A stretch of DNA of 64,000 bases from an uncultured Bacteroidales bacterium (GTDB lineage Bacteria; Bacteroidota; Bacteroidia; Bacteroidales; Paludibacteraceae), in the NCBI GenBank assembly GCA_949282265.1, contig CASDOZ010000005.1, positions 109,678-173,677 on the forward strand. Reading direction: 5' to 3'. Made by a program: the position numbers and the translations under genes. Shown one piece after another: positions 8,229 to 16,933 of this stretch. The notes under the pieces were generated by a model. The model had not been told where the DNA came from. It searched no databases and saw only the letters and a program-made list of their open reading frames with translations. Position 1 is the first letter of the stretch. Each line of letters starts with the position of its first letter.

Positions 8229-9745
8229 TATTCCCCCGCCAACCCGCTGTCCAGCGCGAGCAGTTCAACCATTAAAGCGCGCTGCTGGCTGAGGCGCGGC
8301 ACTTTCTGCTGGCCACCCATTTTGCCGTTGCGCTGCATCCAGGCTGTAAACAAGCCCTTATGCGCCACGACCATTTCAGGCATCGCCAATGCAATATCGT
8401 CGGTACGTTTGGAATCATAATCGGAATTTAAAGCCCGCAACGTATCGTCCAAAACATGGATAAAACGTTTGGGATTGACCGGCGGCTGCTCAAATTCCAC
8501 AAGCCACTGATGGCGAGCCTTTTCCATACGAGTGGGCAACAGGACACTGGCCGTGTAATTGCTCACAGTCGCACCGCAAACGGCACAGGCTTTGGCAATG
8601 GCCGCATCCGCGTTGCCCACCATCACCTCTTCGCCGCACAGGTTCAGAAAATGTTTCGTGCGGCCGGATATGACGAATTTGTAAGGCGACAAACTCGTAA
8701 AAGTTACAGCATCGCCGATATTATAGCGCCACAAACCGCTGTTGTTGCTAATAACCATTGCATAAGGTTTTCCCAGTTCCACCTGCCACAGCGGAAGCGC
8801 CTCTGGCTGCTCCTTGCCCCACTCTTCAGCAGGCACAAACTCGTAATAGGTTCCGTAATCCAGCATCAGCAACATGGCCGGATCGGCAAAATCATTCTGT
8901 ATGGAAAAGAAACCTTCCGAGGCGTTGTAAACTTCCAAATAGTGCATGTCGGGCGATTTCACCAACGAACGGAACATTTCGCGGTACGGCTCGAAGCTGA
9001 CACCGCCGTGGATAAAGACTTCCAGATTCGGCCAGATTTCAGAAATATTGTCGCGGCCCGTTTCCTGCAAAATCCGCAGGAATAAAAGTTGATACCACGA
9101 CGGAATCCCCGAACAACTCACCACGTTCTTGCGGATGATTTCCGGTATCATCAACTCCATTTTCCGCGCGAAATCGGGAATCATGGCTGTCTTGAATCGC
9201 GGCACCCGTATCAGGTTCAACAACGGATTGGCATATTCCACCAGCAGGCCGGACAGCAAGCCAAGATGCGAGCCCTGCGGATTGACAACCGATTGTCCCG
9301 CCCCAAGAATCAGCCCTTTGCCATCGAGCATCCGGCTTTTCGGGTTCAAGGAAAGGTAAATCGCCACCGTATCCACGCCGCCACGGTAGTGCATGGTGCG
9401 GAAACTGTCTTCCGAAACGGGAATATACTTGCTCCGCGCATCCGTCGTGCCGGACGATTGCGCATAATAAACAACCCGACCAGGCCACAACACGTTCTTC
9501 TCGCCACGCGCCATGCGTTCCGCGTAACCGTGCATCTGTTCGTATGTGCATACGGGTACGTGCCGCGCAAACTCTTCGGCAGAATGTATGTCGGAAAAAC
9601 CATGCAAACGGCCAAATTCGGTCGTCCGCGCCTTTTGCAGCAATTTTTCCAGTTGTTTGCGCTGGATTTCCTCGGCGTTTCCGGCATAGCGGCCTATTTC
9701 CGCAATCCGGCGGGCAAACAGTTTCCGCGCTAATTCCGTAATCAT
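8228..9745 (-). CDS. GH3-fold acyl-adenylating enzyme (GH3 auxin-responsive family)
   Basis: A 505-residue protein of the family named after plant GH3 acyl-acid-amido synthetases; it is not a glycoside hydrolase. Family members activate a carboxylic acid with ATP and may join it to an amine. The ATP-binding loop is YYAQSSGTTDARSKYIPVS (about residues 113-131), and later family segments are YNASEGFF and LWRYNIGDAVTFTS. Bacterial substrates are unknown. The start overlaps the helicase stop by four bases (ATGA), so it is the last gene of the operon and probably translationally coupled. Confidence 0.85.
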   Translation of the reverse strand: MITELARKLFARRIAEIGRYAGNAEEIQRKQLEKLLQKARTTEFGRLHGFSDIHSAEEFARHVPVCTYEQMHGYAERMARGEKNVLWPGRVVYYAQSSGTTDARSKYIPVSEDSFRTMHYRGGVDTVAIYLSLNPKSRMLDGKGLILGAGQSVVNPQGSHLGLLSGLLVEYANPLLNLIRVPRFKTAMIPDFARKMELMIPEIIRKNVVSCSGIPSWYQLLFLRILQETGRDNISEIWPNLEVFIHGGVSFEPYREMFRSLVKSPDMHYLEVYNASEGFFSIQNDFADPAMLLMLDYGTYYEFVPAEEWGKEQPEALPLWQVELGKPYAMVISNNSGLWRYNIGDAVTFTSLSPYKFVISGRTKHFLNLCGEEVMVGNADAAIAKACAVCGATVSNYTASVLLPTRMEKARHQWLVEFEQPPVNPKRFIHVLDDTLRALNSDYDSKRTDDIALAMPEMVVAHKGLFTAWMQRNGKMGGQQKVPRLSQQRALMVELLALDSGLAGE

Positions 9746-10989
9746 GCTTGCTTGGGTTTGTTCCGCCTTGCACCGTTGCGCCTGTCCGGCCGCTTGCCAT
9801 AGTGGCGGCGTTTAGGCTTGCGGGCATTTTTCTGTGGTTCGTATGCAGGTGCTTCCATGCCTTCGGGCAAAGGCATTTTGTAGATTTCCTTTTCCAGGAA
9901 TTTCTCTATCGCATAGAATTTGCCTTGGTCGGCATCCGATATGAACGTAATGGCCATCCCTTCGTTGGCGGCACGCGCCGTGCGGCCGATACGGTGCACG
10001 TAGTCTTCGGCATCGTTCGGGACGTCATAGTTCACCACCAACGGAATATCGTCAATATCTATGCCGCGCGACACAATATCGGTGGCCACCAGAATATCCA
10101 CACGGCCATTTCTGAACTCGTGCATCACCGTGTCGCGCTGGGCCTGGTTCAGGTCGGAGTGCATCTCGTCCGCCTTGATGCCCATGCGTCTGAGCATGCG
10201 CGTGACTTCCTTCACCTTGGCTTTCTTTCCGGCAAACAAAATCACTTTATGCAGTTCCTGCGACTGGAACAAGTGTTTTATCAGCAGCGGTTTCTGCTCC
10301 TCGTGACACACGAACGCCGACTGCATAATGCTCTCCGGCGGCCGCGAAACGGCAATATTGACCTCGACCGGATTATGCAGGATATTGTCGGCCAGCAAAC
10401 GGATTTTCGGCGGCATGGTGGCCGAAAACAAAATAGTCTGCCTGTCTTGCGGCAATTTGTTCACCACGGTCATAATGTCATCATAGAATCCCATGTCAAG
10501 CATCCGGTCGGCCTCGTCAAGGATAAAATATTTCACTTTGGAAAAATCGATGCTGTACACATTCATGTGCGCCAAAAGGCGTCCGGGTGTGGCAATTACA
10601 ATGTCGGCGCCCTTGGTCAGTCCGCGCTTCTGAATGTCCCAGGCCTGCCCGTCGTTGCCACCGTAAACCGCCACGGACGAAAACGGCAAGAAATACGAAA
10701 AGCCCTCCATTTGCTGGTCTATCTGCTGGGCCAGTTCCCGCGTCGGTGCCATGATAATCGCGTTCAGCGCATCCTCATCATGGTCATCGGTCAGCAGGTT
10801 GTTCAGCAGCGGCACGATGTAGGCCGCCGTTTTCCCCGTTCCAGTCTGGGCGCACGACACGACATCGTGCCCATCCATGATTACCGGAATGGTTTGCTCC
10901 TGCACAGGGGTCATTTCCGTAAAGTTCATGGCCTGCAAGCCATCCAAAATTTCATCTTCCAAAGGTAATTCGTCAAAATACATATACAA
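9742..10989 (-). CDS. DEAD-box RNA helicase (RhlE-like)
   Basis: A 415-residue ATP-dependent RNA helicase. Visible motifs in order are the Q motif (MTPVQEQTIP), motif I AQTGTGKT, Ia PTRELAQQ, II DEAD, III SAT, V ATDIVSRGIDI and VI HRIGRTAR. The C-terminus is short and basic (KPKRRHYGKRPDRRNGARR), typical of RhlE-type proteins that help in ribosome assembly and RNA turnover. The start may be the first or third codon (MYMYF). It follows lpxH with a gap of five bases. Confidence 0.93.
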   Translation of the reverse strand: MYMYFDELPLEDEILDGLQAMNFTEMTPVQEQTIPVIMDGHDVVSCAQTGTGKTAAYIVPLLNNLLTDDHDEDALNAIIMAPTRELAQQIDQQMEGFSYFLPFSSVAVYGGNDGQAWDIQKRGLTKGADIVIATPGRLLAHMNVYSIDFSKVKYFILDEADRMLDMGFYDDIMTVVNKLPQDRQTILFSATMPPKIRLLADNILHNPVEVNIAVSRPPESIMQSAFVCHEEQKPLLIKHLFQSQELHKVILFAGKKAKVKEVTRMLRRMGIKADEMHSDLNQAQRDTVMHEFRNGRVDILVATDIVSRGIDIDDIPLVVNYDVPNDAEDYVHRIGRTARAANEGMAITFISDADQGKFYAIEKFLEKEIYKMPLPEGMEAPAYEPQKNARKPKRRHYGKRPDRRNGARRNKPKQA

Positions 10990-10994
10990 AAAAG

Positions 10995-11735
10995 TTATGC
11001 AATCGTTTCTAAAACAAGTTGGCCGTCTTCGTCCATAGCGGCATACGAAAACAGGCTGATAAAGTCGCCCAAAATAACCACACGGCTACGGGTGGCCAGT
11101 TGCAAATCGAGCATAATGTGCCGGTGCCCGAAAATGTAATAGTCGAAATGCTCCGTCTGTTCCTTGAATTTGGCATAGCGCACCAGCCATTCGTTTTGCT
11201 CGCCTTCATAGCGGTTTTCATGCGCCAGCACCTTCCGGCGGCTCTTTTCCGACCACCACAGACCGAACTGCACGCCCAACCGCGGCGAAAACAGCCGGAA
11301 CAGTTTCTGGCAAACCGGACTGTGGAACAGCTTGCGGATGAACATGAATTTGCGGTCGTCCGTGTACAAGCCATCGCCATGCGCAAGAAAACATCTTTTC
11401 CCGCAGATTTCCATAATTTCCGGCTCGCGGTGAATTTGCATGCCGACTTCCGTTTCCAGATAGCCGAATGTCCAGATGTCGTGATTACCGGTGAAATAGT
11501 GCAATTCGATTCCCATGTCCGACAACTCTCCGAGCTTCCCCAGAAATCGCGTAAATCCTTTGGGAACAACCATTTTATATTCAAACCAGAAATCGAACAT
11601 GTCGCCCAGAAAATAAATGGCCGCGGCATCGTGCTTGATGCTGTCCAGAAATGAGACCAGTTTCCGCTCATGCTCCCGCGGGTTCTCCACGATACGCGAA
11701 CCCAGATGGGCGTCTGCCAAAAAATACGTTTTCAT
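10995..11735 (-). CDS. lpxH: UDP-2,3-diacylglucosamine diphosphatase LpxH
   Basis: A 246-residue calcineurin-like phosphoesterase that splits UDP-2,3-diacylglucosamine to lipid X and UMP in lipid A synthesis, at the cytoplasmic face of the inner membrane. The metal-binding motifs DAHLG (residue 8 on), GDMFDFW, GNHD, AHGDGL and GHRH are all present, and the length is normal for the family. It lies ten bases after the MIP18-like gene in the same operon. Confidence 0.88.
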   Translation of the reverse strand: MKTYFLADAHLGSRIVENPREHERKLVSFLDSIKHDAAAIYFLGDMFDFWFEYKMVVPKGFTRFLGKLGELSDMGIELHYFTGNHDIWTFGYLETEVGMQIHREPEIMEICGKRCFLAHGDGLYTDDRKFMFIRKLFHSPVCQKLFRLFSPRLGVQFGLWWSEKSRRKVLAHENRYEGEQNEWLVRYAKFKEQTEHFDYYIFGHRHIMLDLQLATRSRVVILGDFISLFSYAAMDEDGQLVLETIA

Positions 11736-11745
11736 ATCACCGAAA

Positions 11746-12057
11746 TTACAGAAAACCCAATTCTAATTTCGCTTCGTCCGTCATCATGTCCTTGTTCCAT
11801 TCCGGCTCAAACACAAGGTTTACCGTAACACTTTTCACGCCCTCGACGCTTTCCAACTTCATGCGGACATCTTCCATAATAAAATCGGCTGCCGGACAAT
11901 TCGGCGCAGTCAGCGTCATATCCACGGTCAAATCGCCGTCATCGGACAAATCTATCTTGTAAATCAGCCCCAAATCATAGATATTGACCGGAATTTCCGG
12001 GTCGAATATGGTTCTGAGCATCTTCACGATTTTTTCTTCTGTCTGTAAAAATTCCAT
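11746..12057 (-). CDS. MIP18/DUF59-family protein (SufT-like)
   Basis: A 103-residue protein of the DUF59/PaaD family linked to iron-sulfur cluster maturation. It shows the family signature FDPEIPVNIYDLGLIY (about residues 18-33) and TLTAPNCPAADF (about 67-78) with the conserved cysteine. It probably helps load Fe-S clusters on client proteins; the adjacent gene encodes a two-cluster ferredoxin. Confidence 0.85.
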   Translation of the reverse strand: MEFLQTEEKIVKMLRTIFDPEIPVNIYDLGLIYKIDLSDDGDLTVDMTLTAPNCPAADFIMEDVRMKLESVEGVKSVTVNLVFEPEWNKDMMTDEAKLELGFL

Positions 12058-12099
12058 ATCTGATACAATGGTGTTTATGAAATTCCGGCTGGCCGGACT

Positions 12100-12873
12100 T
12101 CAATCCTTAAAATAATATCTTCCCTGCCCGACGGATGCCTTGCCGTATTCTATCGCCGTAGCCGGACAACGGTGGATGCAGGCCAGGCATTGCGTGCAGT
12201 TGCCATGCCATTGCGGACGGCCGTTTTCCATCGTGATATTGCCCACCGGGCATACCTTGGCGCACATCCCGCACGAAATACAGGCATCCGTACTGTAAAA
12301 CGGTTTGTCCGTCAAGGAAAATTTAGCAAAAAGCGGGTACACAATGCGCGATTTCAAGAAAGCGAAATGCTTGCTTCTGCAATAAATTTCGGCCGGCCTG
12401 TCGATGCGTATGCAATCGATTATCCGCGGCAAATCTTGTCGCGCACGCTGCAATTTGGAGGCCGCCACATCATCCGGGTCAATGCCGAAACCTTTCATGC
12501 AAATGTAATTGTTGGGCATTTGCAGGGCATATATGTGCCGGCACACCCATCCGCGGCGGGCAAAATGCTTTCGCAACATGCGGTCTGCATAGCCGCATTC
12601 GTCGCCGCAGGTCAGGATGCAATATATCTGCTGGCCGTTATAGCCGTTGAGTTGCAAACGGTCAATGAATTTGCCGATAATCGGCGGGATGCCCCACGAA
12701 TGTACAGGAAACACAAATCCGATTTTTTCATGCTCGCCCAAGTCAAAAACCGGCACGGGAGGCTGTGCAGCGGCAAAATACGCGCCGACAGCCACCAACT
12801 TGTCCTGAAATGCTTCAGCCGCCCTTTCCGCGACCCAGCGGGAATTCCCCGTTCCTGAAAAATAAAAAACCAT
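12100..12873 (-). CDS. EFR1-family flavodoxin-ferredoxin
   Basis: This 257-residue protein joins an N-terminal flavodoxin-like domain (FYFSGTGNSRWVAE, residues 3-16) to a C-terminal pair of [4Fe-4S] binding motifs (CISCGMCAKVCPVG and CTQCLACIHRCPA, about residues 195-240). The EFR1 family is thought to carry electrons; its partner is not known. A paralogue is encoded at 37509-38345. Confidence 0.88.
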   Translation of the reverse strand: MVFYFSGTGNSRWVAERAAEAFQDKLVAVGAYFAAAQPPVPVFDLGEHEKIGFVFPVHSWGIPPIIGKFIDRLQLNGYNGQQIYCILTCGDECGYADRMLRKHFARRGWVCRHIYALQMPNNYICMKGFGIDPDDVAASKLQRARQDLPRIIDCIRIDRPAEIYCRSKHFAFLKSRIVYPLFAKFSLTDKPFYSTDACISCGMCAKVCPVGNITMENGRPQWHGNCTQCLACIHRCPATAIEYGKASVGQGRYYFKD

Positions 12874-12898
12874 ATTCCGTTATCGTTTGGTTCCACAA

Positions 12899-13291
12899 TC
12901 AAGCAAGCAACGCATCGAGTTGCGGATGGCCGCTCACCAGCTTGCCATTTACCACCACCACGCTATCGACACGGCCTTTCACGCACAATGTGTTGTCCGA
13001 TTTCCGGTATATGGCCTGATGGAAGACATAGCGGACACCTTCTTTCTGCACACACAATTTGCTGACATATTCGTCGCCCGGCCGCAGGGAAACCTTGTAA
13101 GCGATGTCCACGCGAGCCACAACGGCATCGCAACCTTCGTCGTGCAACTTGGCAAAACTGACCTGCCTGCTTTTCAGAAATTCGTGGCGCGCATGTTCAA
13201 AATAATGCTGGTAATTGGCATTGTTGACAATTCCCTGCAAATCGCATTCGTAGTCGCGCACCTTATCCGTAATCTCAAACGTATATTCCAT
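12899..13291 (-). CDS. Acyl-CoA thioesterase, hotdog fold (YbgC/FadM-like)
   Basis: A 130-residue single hotdog-domain protein. The segment YECDLQGIVNNANYQHYFEHAR is the 4-hydroxybenzoyl-CoA thioesterase-like signature, with Asn in place of the usual catalytic Asp near NNANY. It probably hydrolyses short acyl-CoA or acyl-ACP thioesters. It sits 12 bases after the methyltransferase stop. Confidence 0.8.
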   Translation of the reverse strand: MEYTFEITDKVRDYECDLQGIVNNANYQHYFEHARHEFLKSRQVSFAKLHDEGCDAVVARVDIAYKVSLRPGDEYVSKLCVQKEGVRYVFHQAIYRKSDNTLCVKGRVDSVVVVNGKLVSGHPQLDALLA

Positions 13292-13303
13292 AATATCTTG
13301 TTT

Positions 13304-13945
13304 TTATAATTTCCGTATTATCGTCAAGCCATCGCGCATAGGCAGAATGACCTTCTCCACGCGGCTGTCGGCGGCTATCATCTCGTTAAAATGCTGTATT
13401 TCGGCCGTCTGTCTGTCGCCACGTTCAAGCGCCTGCACGATTTTTCCGCCCCAAAGTGTATTGTCCACCAGGATAAACGCCCCTGGGTTCAACTTGTCGA
13501 ACACCGCATCGTAATAGGCCACATAATCCCGTTTGTCCGCATCAATATAGACCAGGTCAAAACATTCATCTATCTGCGGAATGACATCCAACGCATCGCC
13601 AATGTGCAGGACAATTTTCTTGCCATGCTCCGACATGGCAAGATTCCCGCGGATGCGGTCCTCCAATTCATCATCCACCTCTATGGTGTGCAGACAGCCA
13701 TCGGGCGGCAAAGCCTCAGCCATGCACAAGGCGGAATAGCCAACAAAAGTACCGATTTCCAAGATATTGCGCGGACGAACCATGTATGCCAGCATACTCA
13801 GCAAACGGCCTTGCACATGACCGGCACTCATACGCGGATTCAGCAACATGACATGCGCCTCATGGTCTATGTAGGCCAGATAATCCGGTTCCGCATCAAT
13901 ATGCCGTTCCACATACTCTTCGATATCCATAACAGGTTCATTCAT
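13304..13945 (-). CDS. Class I SAM-dependent O-methyltransferase
   Basis: A 213-residue protein of the COMT/CCoAMT-like family. The SAM-binding motif is ILEIGTFVGYSALCMAEALP (about residues 61-80), followed by acidic TIEVDDE, then DLVYIDADKRDYVAYYD and ILVDNTLWGGKI, which hold the metal-binding aspartates and asparagine. The methyl acceptor is unknown. It overlaps the upstream M16 protease gene by eight bases. Confidence 0.87.
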   Translation of the reverse strand: MNEPVMDIEEYVERHIDAEPDYLAYIDHEAHVMLLNPRMSAGHVQGRLLSMLAYMVRPRNILEIGTFVGYSALCMAEALPPDGCLHTIEVDDELEDRIRGNLAMSEHGKKIVLHIGDALDVIPQIDECFDLVYIDADKRDYVAYYDAVFDKLNPGAFILVDNTLWGGKIVQALERGDRQTAEIQHFNEMIAADSRVEKVILPMRDGLTIIRKL

Positions 13946-15152
13946 AAGTCAATACCGATATGTTTTTTTCATCAAACACCTCGTTCGCTATTTCCTGCAA
14001 TTCCATAGCCGAAATTTGCTCCACTTGTTTGTATGTTTCCTGCCACGTGGCAGCATAACCAAGATGCAGGAAACTTTTTGCCATGCCCAGTACGTTGCTT
14101 TCCCTGTTCTCCGCCGCTATGGCCATCTGCCCACGCAATTGTTGCTTATATTTACGCAGGGCCACTTCGCTCAACAGCTTGTCACACAGTCTTCTTAATT
14201 CGTTGTAAACCAACCGTTCACAACGGTCCTGCTGCGCCGTGTCGCAACCAAAATAAACGGTCCAGAAGCCAGTGTCGCTCAACGGCGTATAGGTTGACTC
14301 CACTGTATAGACCAATCCGAGCCGCTCACGCAAGGACAGATTCAGCAAACTGTTCATGCCCGGCCCACCAAGGATATTGTTCAGCAAATACATGCCCAGG
14401 CGTTTGGGGTGATGCAAATCATAGGCCCTTGAACCGCACATGAAATGCGTTTGATGAGTGTCTTTGCTGAAAACGGCTTTCCGCGCCGGAATCACAGCCG
14501 GAACCGAACGACGGAATGTACGGCGCCTGGCCGGAATACATGCCAGATATTTTTCACTCCAACGAATGATTTTCTCGAAAGGAATATTTCCCTGCGAAAA
14601 AAATACCATTTCATCCGTATTATATTTGGAATCAACGAATTTCTGCAAAGCCTCCGTTTGGAAATGCCCTATCGTTTCGGCAAAGCCCAAAATCGGATGC
14701 CCCAACGCATGGCCGTCGTAAATCACTGCTTCAAAATCATCATAAATCAGTTCGGACGGACTGTCGTTATACGTATCGATTTCTTCCAGCACAACCGTCA
14801 GTTCCTTGTCCAATTCAGCTTGCGGGAAGACGGAATCAAACACCATGTCAGCCATCAACTCCATACCCCGTTCAAAATAAGGCGTCAACATGGCGCAATA
14901 CACGGCAGTTTCCTCCTTGGTTGTGTATGCGTTCAGTTCCCCGCCGATATTTTCCATACGGTCAATAATCTGCCGGGGCGAACGTTTTTTCGTTCCCTTG
15001 AACATGGCATGTTCGATGAAATGCGCCATGCCGAACTCAGACTCCGCCTCATCGCGCGAGCCTGTATTGACCATCAGCCCGCAATAAGCGACATCGGATG
15101 CAACCGGTTGATGTATAATGCGAATGCCATTAGGCAAAACAAAAGAATCCAT
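13938..15152 (-). CDS. M16-family zinc metallopeptidase
   Basis: A 404-residue pitrilysin/mitochondrial-processing-peptidase-like protein with the inverted zinc motif HFIEH (in MAHFIEHAMFKGT, about residues 44-56) and the distal glutamate region NAYTTKEETAVYCAML. The length fits the single-chain bacterial form. It is the first gene of an eight-gene leftward operon running to 8228 with gaps of under 45 bases or overlaps throughout. Confidence 0.9.
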   Translation of the reverse strand: MDSFVLPNGIRIIHQPVASDVAYCGLMVNTGSRDEAESEFGMAHFIEHAMFKGTKKRSPRQIIDRMENIGGELNAYTTKEETAVYCAMLTPYFERGMELMADMVFDSVFPQAELDKELTVVLEEIDTYNDSPSELIYDDFEAVIYDGHALGHPILGFAETIGHFQTEALQKFVDSKYNTDEMVFFSQGNIPFEKIIRWSEKYLACIPARRRTFRRSVPAVIPARKAVFSKDTHQTHFMCGSRAYDLHHPKRLGMYLLNNILGGPGMNSLLNLSLRERLGLVYTVESTYTPLSDTGFWTVYFGCDTAQQDRCERLVYNELRRLCDKLLSEVALRKYKQQLRGQMAIAAENRESNVLGMAKSFLHLGYAATWQETYKQVEQISAMELQEIANEVFDEKNISVLTYE

Positions 15153-15169
15153 ATTTACGGAATAATGTG

Positions 15170-15177
15170 CAAAGGTA
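15170..15177 (-). promoter_or_regulatory. Promoter (-7 box) of the M16-led operon
   Basis: The minus strand reads TACCTTTG then CAC, a consensus -7 element 18 bases before the start codon at 15152. It is divergent from the tRNA-Leu promoter. Confidence 0.65.
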
Positions 15178-15239
15178 CGACAATTTGAGGGTTTCTGAAA
15201 AAAAGACTGTCAAGTTTTTCACAATCGGGAAAAAAAACA

Positions 15240-15247
15240 TATCTTTG
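15240..15247 (+). promoter_or_regulatory. Promoter (-7 box) of tRNA-Leu
   Basis: TATCTTTG at 15240-15247 followed by CCGC, 16 bases before the tRNA start. Confidence 0.65.
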
Positions 15248-15262
15248 CCGCACTTTTTAGAA

Positions 15263-15344
15263 GCGGCATTGGCGTAATTGGTAGCCGCGCTAGACTTAGG
15301 ATCTAGTGGAGTAATCCGTGGGGGTTCGAGTCCCTTATGCCGCA
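15263..15344 (+). tRNA. tRNA-Leu (TAG anticodon)
   Basis: Acceptor arms GCGGCAT (15263-15269) and ATGCCGC (15337-15343) pair perfectly, with discriminator A. The anticodon stem CTAGA/TCTAG encloses CTTAGGA, giving anticodon TAG. A variable arm is present as expected for leucine (total 82 bases). CCA is not encoded. Confidence 0.95.
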
Positions 15345-15350
15345 CAAGAG

Positions 15351-15385
15351 ACAGGAAATCGGGAAAAACGGTTTTCTGTTTTTTA
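15351..15385 (+). terminator. Terminator after tRNA-Leu
   Basis: ACAGGAAA (15351-15358) pairs, with one G-T, to TTTTCTGT (15372-15379), followed by a T run. Confidence 0.6.
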
Positions 15386-15418
15386 CATCCAACAGTTTCC
15401 AAACCAACAACTAGTCCG

Positions 15419-15449
15419 TTTGGTAAGCAGTATTATTTTCGTACATTTG
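15419..15449 (+). promoter_or_regulatory. Promoter of the cell-wall sugar recycling pair
   Basis: TTTG at 15419-15422, a 19-base spacer, and TACATTTG at 15442-15449. The start codon follows at 15503. Confidence 0.75.
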
Positions 15450-15502
15450 CACAGGCAAGCAGAAGAACGATTTTCCAAAAACAGATTTTGAACAACTGAA
15501 AC

Positions 15503-16933
15503 ATGAACCAACAGTTACTGCAACTTGTAAAGCAACAATTGGGCGCATCGCCAACCAACGTGACCGAGCTGTCCGCATCCGGTTCCAACCGCCGCTATTT
15601 CCGGATACAAGTGAACGGTACGTCCATTATCGGCGTAGAAGGCACATCCGCCGAAGAAAACCGCGCATTTATCTATATGGCGCAGCATTTTGAACAAAAA
15701 GGGCTGCCGGTGCCACACTTCATGGCACAATCGGACAACGGGATGTGCTATATCCAGGAGGATTTGGGCGACACGCTGCTGTTCAACTACATTGCCGAAG
15801 GCCGGAAAACCGGTGTTTTCTGCGAACGGGAAAAAGAAATGTTGCGCAAAACCATGCAAGAACTGGCACGCCTGCAAATTGTCGGCGCACGGGATTTCGA
15901 CTTTTCCATCTGTTACCCGCAACCGGAATTCAATGAACGTTCCATATTATGGGATTTGAACTACTTCAAATACTGTTTCCTGAAATCGACCGGACTGGAA
16001 TTCCAAGAAAACCGTCTGGAAGATGATTTTGCTGCATTGACACATATCCTGCTGCAAACATCGACAGACACATTCATGTATCGCGACTTCCAGAGCCGCA
16101 ACGTCATGATACGTAACGAACAACCCTATTTTATTGATTTCCAAGGCGGACGTAAAGGGCCGGTTTATTACGATGTCGCTTCGTTCCTATGGCAGGCCAG
16201 GGCACAATACCATCCGGACTTGCGTACGGAATTAATAGAAGTCTATTTGAACGAGTTGCAAAAATACATGCCGGTAGATGTCGCCGAATTCCATCGAATG
16301 TTAAAACATTTCGTCCTGTTCCGCACGCTCCAGGTACTCGGTGCATACGGTTTCAGAGGCTATTTTGAGAAAAAGCCCCATTTCCTGCAAAGCATACCGT
16401 TTGCCATAGAAAACTTGCGGGGCATTCTGGCAGAAGACCATAGCGACTATCCATACCTGCTGGAAGTATTGCGGAATATGACAAATTTGAAACAATTCCA
16501 GGAAGTTTCCGTTCGGAAACCGCTGATTGTAAAAGTATACAGTTTCTCCTACAAAAAAGGAATCCCGAATGATGATTCCGGCAATGGAGGCGGTTTTGTG
16601 TTCGACTGCCGCGCCGTGAACAATCCGGGGAAATACGAACGTTACACACACTTCACTGGCTTGGATGAACCTGTTATCCGTTTTTTGGAAGAAGATGGAG
16701 AAATCCTACGCCTGCTTGAACATGCCTATGCCATTGTGGACGAATCCGTAAAAAGGTACAAAGACCGCGGGTTTACCAACTTGATGGTTTCGTTCGGTTG
16801 TACCGGCGGACAACACCGCTCCGTCTATTCCGCCCAGAAAATGGCCGAGCATATCAACAAAAATTTCGGTGTGGAAGTACACCTGATACACCGCGAACAA
16901 AACGTAGAAACCCTGTTTCCTGCCGAACGATGA
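15503..16933 (+). CDS. AmgK-like sugar kinase fused to RapZ C-terminal domain
   Basis: A 476-residue two-domain protein. Residues 1 to about 330 are an aminoglycoside-phosphotransferase-type kinase: SNRRYFRI, then the catalytic loop MYRDFQSRNVMI and the metal site FIDFQGGRKGP. With the next gene it matches the AmgK-MurU route, which phosphorylates MurNAc/GlcNAc at C1 during peptidoglycan recycling. Residues about 345-475 match the C-terminal domain of RapZ (KGIPNDDSGNGGGFVFDCRA and GCTGGQHRSV at 432-441). In enterobacteria that domain binds glucosamine-6-phosphate; the RapZ N-terminal ATPase is absent here. The domain may sense an amino sugar and tune the kinase (inference). The stop overlaps the next start (ATGA). 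Confidence 0.85.
   Translation: MNQQLLQLVKQQLGASPTNVTELSASGSNRRYFRIQVNGTSIIGVEGTSAEENRAFIYMAQHFEQKGLPVPHFMAQSDNGMCYIQEDLGDTLLFNYIAEGRKTGVFCEREKEMLRKTMQELARLQIVGARDFDFSICYPQPEFNERSILWDLNYFKYCFLKSTGLEFQENRLEDDFAALTHILLQTSTDTFMYRDFQSRNVMIRNEQPYFIDFQGGRKGPVYYDVASFLWQARAQYHPDLRTELIEVYLNELQKYMPVDVAEFHRMLKHFVLFRTLQVLGAYGFRGYFEKKPHFLQSIPFAIENLRGILAEDHSDYPYLLEVLRNMTNLKQFQEVSVRKPLIVKVYSFSYKKGIPNDDSGNGGGFVFDCRAVNNPGKYERYTHFTGLDEPVIRFLEEDGEILRLLEHAYAIVDESVKRYKDRGFTNLMVSFGCTGGQHRSVYSAQKMAEHINKNFGVEVHLIHREQNVETLFPAER

Noticed and set aside
9748-10968. Long open frame of 406 codons on the plus strand
   Set aside because: It is antisense to the DEAD-box helicase, has no family signature, and its length follows from codon bias of the real gene.
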